Notes: generated from the sequence alone by a model not told the origin. 17,565 bases of DNA from Gammaproteobacteria bacterium (GCA_006227085.1 SBFY01000206.1:1-17565); one strand, 5' to 3'. Shown: positions 1-7,803, counted from the first letter of the stretch. Numbers and translations are program-made.

Positions 1-410
1 GTGTGAATCACGCGCAGGCAGAAACCGTCGCCGCGCAGGCGGTCGTTATCGCGCAATTCGCGGTCAGGCTTGAAACTCATATCTTGATGGGTGTCCCCAA
101 TCGGGGGCGACATGCCCAGGCATTCCGCGCCGGTGGCTTCAATCAGGGCTTGGGCAGCGGGTGAATGATCGGGATGGGTGTGGGTGGCAATTACCCAGCG
201 GATGCGGTTGCGGCCTTGGTTGTCACGACCGGCCTTGAGAATGGCGTCGATATGCGAAGGTTCAGCGGGGCCGGGATCAATCACGGCGAGCTCGCGCTCG
301 CCGATCAGGTAGGTGTTGGTGCCGTGCCCGGTCATCGGCCCCGGGTTCGGCGCCACGATGCGCTGCAAACCCGGCGCGAGTGTGACGGCCTGCCCCCAGG
401 GCTGATCCAT
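1..410 (-). CDS. MBL-fold metallo-hydrolase (LACTB2-like), 3' end outside window
   Basis: The first 136 codons of a metallo-beta-lactamase-fold hydrolase are present; the gene runs off the left edge. The metal-binding motif THTHPDH is at residues 76-82 (H77, H79, D81, H82), preceded by a GTNTYLIG strand and the AVIDPGP segment typical of LACTB2/glyoxalase II-like proteins. A soluble cytoplasmic hydrolase is expected; the substrate cannot be told. The start ATG lies 3 nt after the fabV stop, so the two are probably cotranscribed. Residues 104-109 (IGDTHQ) are encoded by a copy of the REP-like repeat that fills a loop after GAECLGM. From memory of the family, this loop normally reads something like GMPAP-DGRQD, so the repeat has probably replaced or enlarged it. 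The frame stays open across the repeat, and metal ligands upstream are intact. Confidence 0.85.
   Translation of the reverse strand, partial: MDQPWGQAVTLAPGLQRIVAPNPGPMTGHGTNTYLIGERELAVIDPGPAEPSHIDAILKAGRDNQGRNRIRWVIATHTHPDHSPAAQALIEATGAECLGMSPPIGDTHQDMSFKPDRELRDNDRLRGDGFCLRVIH
84..106 (+). repeat. REP-like repeat copy 1, inside MBL hydrolase
   Basis: Core ATGGGTGTCCC at 87-97, with TTG before it and CAATCGGGG after it. On the coding (minus) strand it is read GGG GAC ACC CAT CAA, giving G-D-T-H-Q. The right side shares the CCCC-NATN-GGGG extension with the copy at 2359-2390. Confidence 0.9.
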
Positions 411-413
411 GGC

Positions 414-1607
414 TTACTCGATCAGGCCTGCAATGGTGACATCGGGGTTCACATCGGCGTTGTAATCCACGCCTTTCAGGCCGAAGCCGAACAGGCGCAG
501 GAATTCCGCCTGGTAGCCGGCGAAGTCGGTGAGCTCATCGATATTGTCACTGGTCACTTGCGGCCAGAGTTTTTCTACCGCTTCCTGGATCGCTGGTACC
601 AGTTCCTTGTGGTCCATGCGCAGGCGACCGTCATTATCGAGACGCGGGGCTTTGTTATACAGGCATTCGCGGAACAGGCCATCGACCTGCTCGATACAGC
701 CTTCGTGGGTGCCAGCTTGCTTCATCACCCTGAACAGCAAGGCGAGGTACAGCGGCATGATCGGGATCGCCGAGCTCGCCTGCGTGACCACCGCTTTCAA
801 TACCGAGACATATGCCTTGCCATGCAGCGGGGCAAGCTTTTTGTTCAACTCGATAGCGACACGGTCGAGGTCTTTCTTGGCCGAACCAATGGTGCCATCC
901 CAGTAGATATCCAGCGTGATGCGTTCGCCGAGATAGGTGTACGCGGTGGTCTGGCAGCCATCGGCGAGCAGGTCGGCTTCGAGCAGGGCATCAATCCAGA
1001 AGCCCCAGTCCTCGCCACCCATCACCGCGACGGTGTCATCGATTTCTTCCTGCGTGGCAGGTTCCAGCGTGACGGTCTTGATTTCCTTGCGGTCGGTATC
1101 GAGCGTGGTGTTGCTGACCGATTTGCCGATCGGCTTCAGGGTCGACTTGTGGGTAACGCCGGTTTTCGGGTGCTGGCGACGCGGGGATGCGAGGCTGTAC
1201 ACCACCAGGTCCACCTTGCCGACTTCTTTCTTCAGCAGGTCGATGACCTTGGTTTTCATCTCATCGGAGAAGGCATCGCCGTTGAAGCTCTTGGCATAGA
1301 GGCCGGCTTCTTCAGCACATTTGTGGAAAGCGGCGCTATTGTACCAACCGGCTGAACCGGGCTTGTCTTCCGAACCCGGGCGCTCGAAGAACACGCCCAC
1401 CGTCTTGGCACCACTGCCAAAAGCGGCCGAAATGCGTGAAGCCAGGCCATAACCGGTGGAGGCACCAATCACCAGCACGTTTTTCGGGCCGTTGGCGATG
1501 GGGCCTTTCGCCTTCACATAGGCAATCTGCTCACGCACATTGGCTTCACAACCGGCCGGATGCGCGGTAGTACACATGAAGCCTCGAACCTTGGGCTGGA
1601 TAATCAT
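414..1607 (-). CDS. fabV: Enoyl-ACP reductase FabV (trans-2-enoyl-CoA reductase family)
   Basis: Catalyses the NAD(P)H-dependent reduction of enoyl-ACP in the last step of each fatty-acid elongation cycle; FabV enzymes are intrinsically triclosan-tolerant alternatives to FabI. The protein is 397 residues, the usual family length. It opens with MIIQPKVRGFMCTTAHPAGC and has the nucleotide-binding motif GASTGYG at 48-54. The catalytic pair Y235-X8-K244 (YWDGTIGSAK) is at the same numbering as characterised FabV. An in-frame ATG six codons upstream (1625) exists. The start at 1607 is preferred because GGAG lies 8 nt upstream of it and the protein then begins exactly like its homologues. A perfect -10 hexamer sits upstream at 1648-1653. 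The MBL hydrolase follows after 3 nt. No REP interrupts this gene. Confidence 0.97.
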   Translation of the reverse strand: MIIQPKVRGFMCTTAHPAGCEANVREQIAYVKAKGPIANGPKNVLVIGASTGYGLASRISAAFGSGAKTVGVFFERPGSEDKPGSAGWYNSAAFHKCAEEAGLYAKSFNGDAFSDEMKTKVIDLLKKEVGKVDLVVYSLASPRRQHPKTGVTHKSTLKPIGKSVSNTTLDTDRKEIKTVTLEPATQEEIDDTVAVMGGEDWGFWIDALLEADLLADGCQTTAYTYLGERITLDIYWDGTIGSAKKDLDRVAIELNKKLAPLHGKAYVSVLKAVVTQASSAIPIMPLYLALLFRVMKQAGTHEGCIEQVDGLFRECLYNKAPRLDNDGRLRMDHKELVPAIQEAVEKLWPQVTSDNIDELTDFAGYQAEFLRLFGFGLKGVDYNADVNPDVTIAGLIE

Positions 1608-1647
1608 CAGGGGGTCTCCGTCCATTCACACGCGGGTTAAAGCCGGC

Positions 1648-1653
1648 ATTATA
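1648..1653 (-). promoter_or_regulatory. Candidate -10 element for fabV
   Basis: The minus strand reads GCG-TATAAT-GCC, an exact sigma70 -10 hexamer about 40 nt upstream of the fabV start. No convincing -35 lies 16-18 nt further up, so the call rests on the -10 and its position in the 61-nt gap between genes. Confidence 0.4.
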
Positions 1654-1668
1654 CGCCCAAACGGCAGG

Positions 1669-2415
1669 CTATTCGCCCAGCAGGCGGATGTCGCCATACC
1701 AGGCAATGACCTCGCCACCACCGTTGTCGGTATCGGTCATCAGGGCGATGGCGTCGATGTAGCGGATGTCTTCACCGAACACCTGCCGGAGATCATCACG
1801 CACATTACGCCGCTCGCTGTACCAGACGCCGGTATCGTGCTCACTGGAGCGCAGCGCCATCATCATGGCATTGCTGCCGGCAAAGGCATTCGGCCACACG
1901 CGACCCTGGGACGAGGTGTTGGCCCAGACGTAATTGAGCGCACGGGTACGCCAGAACAACAGCCCGCCATCAATCACCACATAGACGCGCGCCGCGTAGT
2001 CATCGCCCGCCTTGCGGGTTTCGTCGGCTGCCGGCAAGCGATTGGCAATACGCCAGCGCCATTCCAGCCACGGGGTTTGTTCGAGGTCGATGCGCTGCTT
2101 CTTGATCAGCCCGGAAGCCGATTGGCGACTATCGGCCTGCAGCACGGTGACGCCTTCCAGCGACACCAGCTGGTACCCGGTCTCACCCACAAATTGATGG
2201 GTGTCCCAAACCTTACCTTCCGGAGTTGATGGGTGTCCCAAACCAAACAGCTCGCCGGCAGAGAAGCGGCCAATCCCAATGGCCGCCGGGGTTGATTCGG
2301 CAAGGACTGGTAACACACTGAAATACAAGGAAATTATCAATATTCCTGATAACAGGAATTGATGGATGTCCCCGATTGGGGAGCGATCAATAATGCGGCG
2401 GGCGCTCGTCCACAT
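1669..2415 (-). CDS. DUF3047 family exported protein with REP-derived insertions
   Basis: The body matches my recollection of DUF3047: LEWRWRIAN, AGDDYAARVYVVIDGGL, FWRTRALNYVWA, WPNAFAG, and the C-terminal FGEDI-YIDAIALMTDTDN-GG-AWYGDI. Function is unknown; a secreted or periplasmic location is inferred from a hydrophobic stretch at about 20-39 ending VLA-ES. The start is uncertain. The conserved body has no nearby ATG, and the nearest plausible one (2415, 248 aa, GGGG about 6 nt upstream) is created by a REP copy inside the end of slyX. TTG codons within the hydrophobic segment are alternatives. Three REP copies affect this frame: one read as IGDIHQ (14-19), one as LGHPS (59-63) and one as VWDTHQ (69-74). 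The last two stand where relatives appear to run straight from the SAGEL-G segment into FVGET. It is the last gene of the aceEF run. Confidence 0.8.
   Translation of the reverse strand: MWTSARRIIDRSPIGDIHQFLLSGILIISLYFSVLPVLAESTPAAIGIGRFSAGELFGLGHPSTPEGKVWDTHQFVGETGYQLVSLEGVTVLQADSRQSASGLIKKQRIDLEQTPWLEWRWRIANRLPAADETRKAGDDYAARVYVVIDGGLLFWRTRALNYVWANTSSQGRVWPNAFAGSNAMMMALRSSEHDTGVWYSERRNVRDDLRQVFGEDIRYIDAIALMTDTDNGGGEVIAWYGDIRLLGE
2194..2244 (+). repeat. REP-like repeat copies 2 and 3, direct pair inside DUF3047 gene
   Basis: Two identical 19-mers, TTGATGGGTGTCCCAAACC, at 2194-2212 and 2226-2244 in the same orientation and 32 nt apart. Since 32 is not a multiple of three, they are translated in two different frames: GTT TGG GAC ACC CAT CAA (VWDTHQ) for the first, and TTG GGA CAC CCA TCA (LGHPS) for the second. 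Neither introduces a stop. Confidence 0.93.
2342..2359. repeat. Small inverted repeat next to REP copy 4
   Basis: ATTCCTG (2342-2348), four-base loop, CAGGAAT (2353-2359): a perfect 7-bp stem lying directly against the REP at 2359. It falls in the signal-peptide-like part of the DUF3047 reading frame. Confidence 0.6.
2359..2390 (+). repeat. REP-like repeat copy 4, longer imperfect palindrome containing the slyX stop
   Basis: The core is ATGGATGTCCC (2362-2372), one mismatch from the consensus. The 32-nt unit folds with outer arms TTGAT (2359-2363) / ATCAA (2386-2390) and inner arms TCCCC (2369-2373) / GGGGA (2378-2382). The slyX stop codon (2387-2389 on +) lies in the outer arm. Read on the minus strand it also encodes IGDIHQ in the DUF3047 frame. 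Confidence 0.85.
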
Positions 2416-2593
2416 GGGTGTCCCCACCATCGCCACTCTCAAGTTCACGCAAGCGATTGAGCAAATGCCGGCACAGCACCGCCAGCTCTTCACACTGCTT
2501 CTGCTGGGCCGACAACGCATCATTCAGCTCAGCAATCATCTGCTCCTGGAATGCCAGCCGCGTCTCGATATCCACTTTCCATGCTTCAGTCAT
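2387..2593 (-). CDS. slyX: SlyX family protein
   Basis: A 68-residue protein with a heptad-like helical body (residues 6-52, coiled-coil character) and the diagnostic SlyX ending DERPPHY. The biochemical role of SlyX is not established. Its start ATG overlaps the last codons of the TraB/GumN gene in an 8-nt overlap, which suggests translational coupling. Residues 57-60 (GDTH) are encoded by a REP-like copy just before the conserved C-terminal tail, in the region that is variable in the family. The stop codon is inside a second REP copy. The reading frame is otherwise of normal length, so the protein is probably functional. Confidence 0.9.
   Translation of the reverse strand: MTEAWKVDIETRLAFQEQMIAELNDALSAQQKQCEELAVLCRHLLNRLRELESGDGGDTHVDERPPHY
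2414..2424 (+). repeat. REP-like repeat copy 5, in slyX 3' end and at DUF3047 start
   Basis: Exact core ATGGGTGTCCC with diverged flanks (CAC before, CACC after). It encodes G-D-T-H in slyX. Its CCCATG on the minus strand provides the most plausible ATG for the DUF3047 gene in another frame. Confidence 0.85.
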
Positions 2594-3473
2594 CGGCCAT
2601 CACCTGCACCTGGCTAAACACATGGCCGCGCGCTTCGAGCATGCGGATCAAGCTGTCCTCCCCCGCCAAATGCGCCGACCCCACCAGCACCAGCACCGGC
2701 TTGCCGGATTGCATGGCCGTCTCGATCAAGGGCACCCAACGCTGGTTACGCGCCACCAGGATTTGCTGGTAATACTCCGGCTGTTGCTCGCGCAGTCGGC
2801 CGGTCAGGCGTTCATCAATGGCATGGTAATCACCCTCACGCCACGCCTGCGTCAGCAACTGCAAGGTCGCAGGAAGTTCGTTGATATCGCGGATGAACTG
2901 GCTCATCAAGGTATCTGCCGGAATGGCATCCATCCCCGCCAGCACCGCTAACTGGGTATCATCGGTTTCCAGTGCCTGCAAGGTTTTACCATCGCTAACG
3001 GCACGTTGGTAATAATGCAGGTCGATACCCAACTCCGGCTTGACGCCGTTACGCTGCAACTCCAGGTGCATCAGCGTCAACGCCAATATCCACGGCCGCA
3101 ACGATTGCACCCGCTCCAGCGGCAACTGGTCCTTGGCGAGCTGGGTTTCAACCTGCTGCAACACCTCGGCTGACAAAACGGTGTGGAGTGTTTGCCCTGC
3201 CGGCAGCGTACCGATCGCAGCCATCTTGCGACGGAAGACATCCTGCGTTTGCGGGGAAAGATCCATCTCCAGCATCACCACATCACTGGCGTGATAGGCC
3301 TGCTCCAGCGCACTGGGTAACGGGTAATCGCTTTCGCGCAGCACATGAATAGTGCCCGCAATATAAAACGCCGATGCACTGCCCTGCAGCTGCCAGACGG
3401 GCGAACCCGACCATGCGGCACTGCTGCAAGCAACCAGGACAAGAACAACGATCTGTCGCAGCAAGACGCGCAT
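2586..3473 (-). CDS. TraB/GumN family lipoprotein
   Basis: A 295-residue protein of the TraB/GumN superfamily (Tiki-like fold). The two family signatures are GTIH at about 40-43 near the N-terminus and GSAHLAGEDS near the C-terminus. The N-terminus MRVLLRQIVVLVLVAC carries a lipobox L13-V-A-C16, so it is probably a periplasm-facing lipoprotein. Relatives include putative metalloproteases; the actual substrate is unknown. The ATG at 3473 is chosen over an in-frame GTG at 3482 because it gives a clean n-region (MRVLLR) for the signal peptide; neither has a strong ribosome-binding site. It begins 12 nt after aceF and overlaps slyX by 8 nt, so it is most likely expressed as part of the pyruvate dehydrogenase run. 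Confidence 0.88.
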   Translation of the reverse strand: MRVLLRQIVVLVLVACSSAAWSGSPVWQLQGSASAFYIAGTIHVLRESDYPLPSALEQAYHASDVVMLEMDLSPQTQDVFRRKMAAIGTLPAGQTLHTVLSAEVLQQVETQLAKDQLPLERVQSLRPWILALTLMHLELQRNGVKPELGIDLHYYQRAVSDGKTLQALETDDTQLAVLAGMDAIPADTLMSQFIRDINELPATLQLLTQAWREGDYHAIDERLTGRLREQQPEYYQQILVARNQRWVPLIETAMQSGKPVLVLVGSAHLAGEDSLIRMLEARGHVFSQVQVMADD

Positions 3474-3485
3474 GGCAAGCACGGA

Positions 3486-5126
3486 TTACAGGGCCAGGCG
3501 ACGCAAATCGGCCAACAGTGCTGTCAGCTCGGTCAGGAAGCGGCCGGCATCGGCACCATTGACGGCACGATGGTCATACGACAAGGACAGCGGCAGCATC
3601 TTGCGCGGCACGAATTGCTGGCCATCCCACATAGGCTTCACCGACAAACGTGACACCCCGAGAATCCCCACTTCCGGCGCATTCACGATCGGGGTAAAAC
3701 CCAGGCCACCAATGCTGCCCAGGCTCGATACCGTGAAACATCCGCCCTGCATCTCTTCCGGCTTGAGCTTGCGCTCCTTGGCCTTGTCCGCCATGACAAC
3801 AATTTCAGCCGCCAATTCCCACAAGGACTTCTTGTCGACATCCTTGATCACCGGCACCATCAATCCAGCCGGCGTATCCACTGCAATACCGATATGCACG
3901 TACTGCTTGTACACCACATGATCGCCATCCGCGTGCAGGGAAGCATTGAACTTCGGGTTGTTTTTCAGCGCCACGGCGCACGCCTTCAGGATGAACGGCA
4001 TCGGCGTCATTTTCACGCCGCGCTTCTTCGCTTCATCACGCAAGCTGTCACGGAAATCCTCAAGATCGGTGATATCCGCATCATCAAACTGGGTCACATG
4101 CGGCACATTCAACCAACTGCGCTGCATGTTTTGTGCCGTGATCTTGTGCAAGCGCGACATGTCTTGCTGGTCAATGGCACCAAAGCGCGAAAAATCCACC
4201 GCAGGGATTGCCGGGATACCGCTGCCACCACCCGCAGCAACACCCGCCGGTGCCTGCTGTAAACGCTGTTTGACCCAGTTATGCAAATCATCCTTCTGGA
4301 TGCGACCGCGAGGGCCGCTGCCACTGACTTGCGCGAGATCCACACCCAGCTCACGTGCCAGCATGCGCGTGGCCGGACCGGCATACACCTCTTCACTGGA
4401 ACGGCCATTCAGGGTCGGGAACGACTTCGGTTCGCCCACCGTTGCGGCCAACGGGTTTTCTTTCTTCGCCGGGGAAGCTGCCTGTGCAGGCGCAGGCGCA
4501 GCAGCCGGTGCTGGCGCGGTTTCCGGTTTCGCCGCACTTGCAGGCACGGCAGCCGTGGATTCAATCACCGCCAGGGCAGCACCTTGCGATACCGTGTCAC
4601 CCACCTTCACAGCCAATGACACCACCTTGCCGGCTACTGGCGATGGGATTTCCATCGACGCCTTGTCGGATTCCAGCACCACCAGCGAGTCACCCTCGGC
4701 AACCGTATCACCGGCCTTCACACACAGCTCGATCACACTGACACTATCAGCACCACCCAAATCCGGCACCGGAATTGTTTGTGCTGCAACCGATGCGGGT
4801 GCGGCTTTCGCGGCAGCAGGCGCGGGCTGTGCGGCAGGTTCAGTTTTCGGTGCTGCTGCTTTCGGTGCTTCCGGTTTTGTGCCTGCGGCAGCCGTTTCCA
4901 GCACCAGCAAATCCTGGCCTTGCTTGACCTTGTCACCGACCTTCAGCGCGATCGACACCACCGTGCCAGCGACCGGACAGGGGATTTCCATCGACGCCTT
5001 ATCCGACTCCAGCACCACCAGCGACTGTTCTGCGCTAACCGCATCACCGGCTTTAACACAGACTTCGATGACCTCGACTTCGTCCGCGCCACCGAGATCG
5101 GGAATCTTGATCGTTTCCTTGCTCAT
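3486..5126 (-). CDS. aceF: Pyruvate dehydrogenase E2, dihydrolipoamide acetyltransferase
   Basis: Transfers acetyl groups from E1-bound TPP via lipoyl-lysine to CoA and forms the core of the pyruvate dehydrogenase complex. 546 residues. Domains: lipoyl 1 (about 1-78, lipoylated K43 in ESDKASMEIP), Ala/Pro linker (79-115), lipoyl 2 (about 116-190, K155 in an identical ESDKASMEIP), second Ala/Pro linker, peripheral subunit-binding domain (248-285, YAGPATRMLARELGVD), and catalytic domain to the end with the active-site motif DHRAVNG (H519). Asn instead of Asp in HxxxDG is, to my knowledge, also seen in Pseudomonas AceF. The start has AGAGGA 8 nt upstream and lies 13 nt after the aceE stop. Two lipoyl domains, rather than three as in E. 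coli, fits many gammaproteobacteria. Confidence 0.97.
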   Translation of the reverse strand: MSKETIKIPDLGGADEVEVIEVCVKAGDAVSAEQSLVVLESDKASMEIPCPVAGTVVSIALKVGDKVKQGQDLLVLETAAAGTKPEAPKAAAPKTEPAAQPAPAAAKAAPASVAAQTIPVPDLGGADSVSVIELCVKAGDTVAEGDSLVVLESDKASMEIPSPVAGKVVSLAVKVGDTVSQGAALAVIESTAAVPASAAKPETAPAPAAAPAPAQAASPAKKENPLAATVGEPKSFPTLNGRSSEEVYAGPATRMLARELGVDLAQVSGSGPRGRIQKDDLHNWVKQRLQQAPAGVAAGGGSGIPAIPAVDFSRFGAIDQQDMSRLHKITAQNMQRSWLNVPHVTQFDDADITDLEDFRDSLRDEAKKRGVKMTPMPFILKACAVALKNNPKFNASLHADGDHVVYKQYVHIGIAVDTPAGLMVPVIKDVDKKSLWELAAEIVVMADKAKERKLKPEEMQGGCFTVSSLGSIGGLGFTPIVNAPEVGILGVSRLSVKPMWDGQQFVPRKMLPLSLSYDHRAVNGADAGRFLTELTALLADLRRLAL

Positions 5127-5139
5127 GCTCCGGTTCCTC

Positions 5140-7803
5140 TCAGCGCGTCATCGGGTCCGGCTTTTCCGGGTCCAAGCCCAGATCCACCATGGCCTTGCTC
5201 ACGGTTTTGGCAGGAATCACGCCTTCATCCGCCAGCGCTTTCAATGCGGCCACCACCACGTAGTTGCGATCGACCTCGAAGAAATAACGCAACTTCTCAC
5301 GGGTGTCACTGCGGCCAAAACCATCCGTGCCCAGCACCACGCTGCGCTGCGGAATGAACTGGCGCAATTGGTCCGAGTACAACTTCATGTAATCGGTCGC
5401 CACCACCACTGGCGCATCGCGCGATGACAGCTGCTCGGTGATGTACGGCACTTTCGGCTGCTTCGCTTCCGGATGCATCAGGTTCCAGCGCTCGCAAGCC
5501 AGGCCGTCACGACGCAATTCATTGGCACTGGTCATGCTCCAGACATCGGCATCAACGCCGTAATCCTTGCGCAGGATCTCTGCCGCCGCACGCACTTCGC
5601 GCAAGATCGTGCCACTGCCCACCAGCTGCACCACTTTCTTGCCGGCCTTGCTGCCGGCTTTTTCCAGCCGGTAAATACCACGGATGATGCCTTCTTCAAC
5701 ACCTTTCGGCATTTCCGGCTGGATGTAGTTCTCATTCATCGTGGTGATGTAGTAGAAGCAGTTCTGCTTTTCGCCATACATGCGACGCAAACCGTCCTGG
5801 ATAATCACCGCCAGCTCATACGCATAGGTCGGGTCGTAGGTCACGCAATTCGGGATGGTGCTGGCCAGCAAATGGCTGTGACCATCCTGGTGTTGCAAGC
5901 CCTCGCCATTCAGCGTGGTACGGCCAGCGGTGGCGCCGATCAGGAAACCGCGCGCCTGCGAGTCACCCGCCAACCAGGCCAGGTCACCAATACGCTGGAA
6001 GCCGAACATCGAGTAATAGATATAGAACGGCACCATCGGGTAATCGTGTACCGAATAGGATGTCGCCGCTGCCAACCAGGCCGAGAAAGCACCGGCTTCG
6101 TTAATGCCTTCTTCGAGAATCTGGCCTTTCTCATCTTCCTTGTAGAACATGATCTGTTCATGATCATGCGGCGTGTAACGCTGACCTACTGAGGAGTAGA
6201 TACCCAGCTGGCGGAACATGCCTTCCATACCAAAGGTACGCGCCTCATCAGGCACGATCGGCACAATACGTTCGCCGATATTCTTGTCTTTCACGATCGT
6301 CGACAGGATACGTACGAATGCCATCGTGGTGGATATCTCGCGATCACCACTGCCTTTCAACTGCGCGTCATACGCATCCAGGCCCGGCATCTCCAACGCC
6401 TTGAAATCGGCGCGACGCACCGGGATGGAACCACCCAGTTCCTGCCGGCGCTGGCGCAGGTACTTGCCTTCAGGGCTATCGGGTGCCGGACGATAATACG
6501 GAACATCTTCCAGTTCCTTATCGCTCAAGGGAATGTCAAAGCGATCACGGAATTGCTTGAGGCTTTCCATGTCGAGCTTTTTCAGTGAATGGGTTTTGTT
6601 ATCCGCCTCACCACCACCCGTACCATAGCCCTTGACGGTGTGTGCGAGGATCACGGTCGGCTGGCCTGAATGCGCCACCGCTGCGGCATACGCAGCATAG
6701 ACCTTGTACGGGTCATGGCCGCCACGATTGAGGTACATGATTTCCTCATCGCTCAGGTCCTTGACCAGCTCCAGCAGCTCCGGGTACTTGCCAAAGAAAT
6801 GTTCGCGGGTGTACGCACCGCCATTGGCTTTGTAGTTTTGCAATTCGCCATCACAGACTTCGTCCATGCGCTTTTGCAGCAAGCCGGTCGTGTCTTTTTC
6901 CAGCAGCGGGTCCCACAAACGCCCCCACACCACCTTGATCACATTCCAGCCCGCACCACGGAACACGCCTTCGAGTTCCTGCATGATCTTGCCATTGCCA
7001 CGCACCGGGCCATCAAGGCGCTGCAGGTTGCAGTTGATCACGAAAATCAGGTTGTCGAGTTTCTCGCGGCCGGCCAGCGAAATCGCACCCAGGGATTCCG
7101 GCTCGTCGCATTCGCCATCGCCCATGAAACACCAGACCTTGCGATCGCCATGATTCACCAGCTCACGCTTCTGCTGGTATTTCATGACATGCGCCTGGTA
7201 AATCGCCTGGATCGGGCCCAGACCCATCGACACGGTCGGGAACTGCCAGTAATCCGGCATCAACCACGGGTGCGGATACGAGGACAGGCCATTGCCATCG
7301 ACTTCACGACGGAAACTGTCGAGCTGTGCTTCGCTCAGGCGGCCTTCCAGGAAGGAACGTGCATACACACCCGGTGCAATATGACCCTGGTAGAACACCA
7401 GGTCTTCCATCTGGCCATTGGCCTGGTTCGGGCCACGGAAAAAATGGTTATAGCCCACGTCATACAACATGGCGCTGGACGAGAAACTGGAGATATGGCC
7501 ACCGAGTCCGTCGTACTTGATATTGGCCCGCATCACCATCGCCAGGGCATTCCAGCGCATCAGTGAACGGATACGGCGCTCGAGATGCGGGTCACCCGGC
7601 AGGCGCTTTTCCTGCGCAACCGGAATGGTGTTACGGAACGGGGTGGTGATGGCTGACGGTAACTCGGTGCCCTTGGACGCCGCGCGTACCGCCAACTGGG
7701 AAAGCAGGAAGGCTGCGCGACCGCGGCCCTGGTATTTCAGTACAGCATCGAGGGAGTCGAGCCACTCATGGGTCTCGACAGGATCTTTATCGTCCTGGTG
7801 CAT
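5140..7803 (-). CDS. aceE: Pyruvate dehydrogenase E1, homodimeric type
   Basis: Decarboxylates pyruvate on thiamine diphosphate and acetylates the E2 lipoyl groups. The protein from ATG 7803 is 887 residues, the same as E. coli AceE. The TPP/Mg motif runs from GDG (228-230) to N-C-N near 257-259. Other recognisable AceE stretches are DGLGGHISSFSSSAMLYDVG (98-117), the HTVKGYGTGG loop, GEGLQHQDGHSHL and YYITTMNENY. An upstream in-frame extension to 7827 exists but is rejected: AGGAGA lies just upstream of 7803 and the protein then starts at the usual MHQDDKDPVET. It leads the aceE-aceF run. No pdhR-type regulator gene is adjacent; the gene in front is an M16 protease closed by a terminator. 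Confidence 0.98.
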   Translation of the reverse strand: MHQDDKDPVETHEWLDSLDAVLKYQGRGRAAFLLSQLAVRAASKGTELPSAITTPFRNTIPVAQEKRLPGDPHLERRIRSLMRWNALAMVMRANIKYDGLGGHISSFSSSAMLYDVGYNHFFRGPNQANGQMEDLVFYQGHIAPGVYARSFLEGRLSEAQLDSFRREVDGNGLSSYPHPWLMPDYWQFPTVSMGLGPIQAIYQAHVMKYQQKRELVNHGDRKVWCFMGDGECDEPESLGAISLAGREKLDNLIFVINCNLQRLDGPVRGNGKIMQELEGVFRGAGWNVIKVVWGRLWDPLLEKDTTGLLQKRMDEVCDGELQNYKANGGAYTREHFFGKYPELLELVKDLSDEEIMYLNRGGHDPYKVYAAYAAAVAHSGQPTVILAHTVKGYGTGGGEADNKTHSLKKLDMESLKQFRDRFDIPLSDKELEDVPYYRPAPDSPEGKYLRQRRQELGGSIPVRRADFKALEMPGLDAYDAQLKGSGDREISTTMAFVRILSTIVKDKNIGERIVPIVPDEARTFGMEGMFRQLGIYSSVGQRYTPHDHEQIMFYKEDEKGQILEEGINEAGAFSAWLAAATSYSVHDYPMVPFYIYYSMFGFQRIGDLAWLAGDSQARGFLIGATAGRTTLNGEGLQHQDGHSHLLASTIPNCVTYDPTYAYELAVIIQDGLRRMYGEKQNCFYYITTMNENYIQPEMPKGVEEGIIRGIYRLEKAGSKAGKKVVQLVGSGTILREVRAAAEILRKDYGVDADVWSMTSANELRRDGLACERWNLMHPEAKQPKVPYITEQLSSRDAPVVVATDYMKLYSDQLRQFIPQRSVVLGTDGFGRSDTREKLRYFFEVDRNYVVVAALKALADEGVIPAKTVSKAMVDLGLDPEKPDPMTR

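Noticed and set aside
175..185. ATGGGTGTGGG, resembling the REP core
   Set aside because: It encodes part of the conserved THTHPDH metal site and only shares the first eight bases by chance; the CCC half is missing.
165..1355. Plus-strand open frame of 396 codons
   Set aside because: Antisense to fabV and the MBL hydrolase, both of which have clear family motifs; no recognisable protein on the plus strand.
3558..3575. Asn in place of Asp in the AceF HxxxDG motif (HRAVNG)
   Set aside because: As far as I recall, Asn is also normal in Pseudomonas-type AceF, so it is not evidence of inactivation.
4640..5060. Direct DNA similarity between two about 80-bp segments in aceF
   Set aside because: Explained by the two homologous lipoyl domains, both encoding ESDKASMEIP; ordinary for E2 proteins.
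3946..5427. Long plus-strand open frame of 493 codons
   Set aside because: It is antisense to aceF and the end of aceE; its Ala/Ser-rich composition mirrors the lipoyl linkers and codon bias of the real gene.
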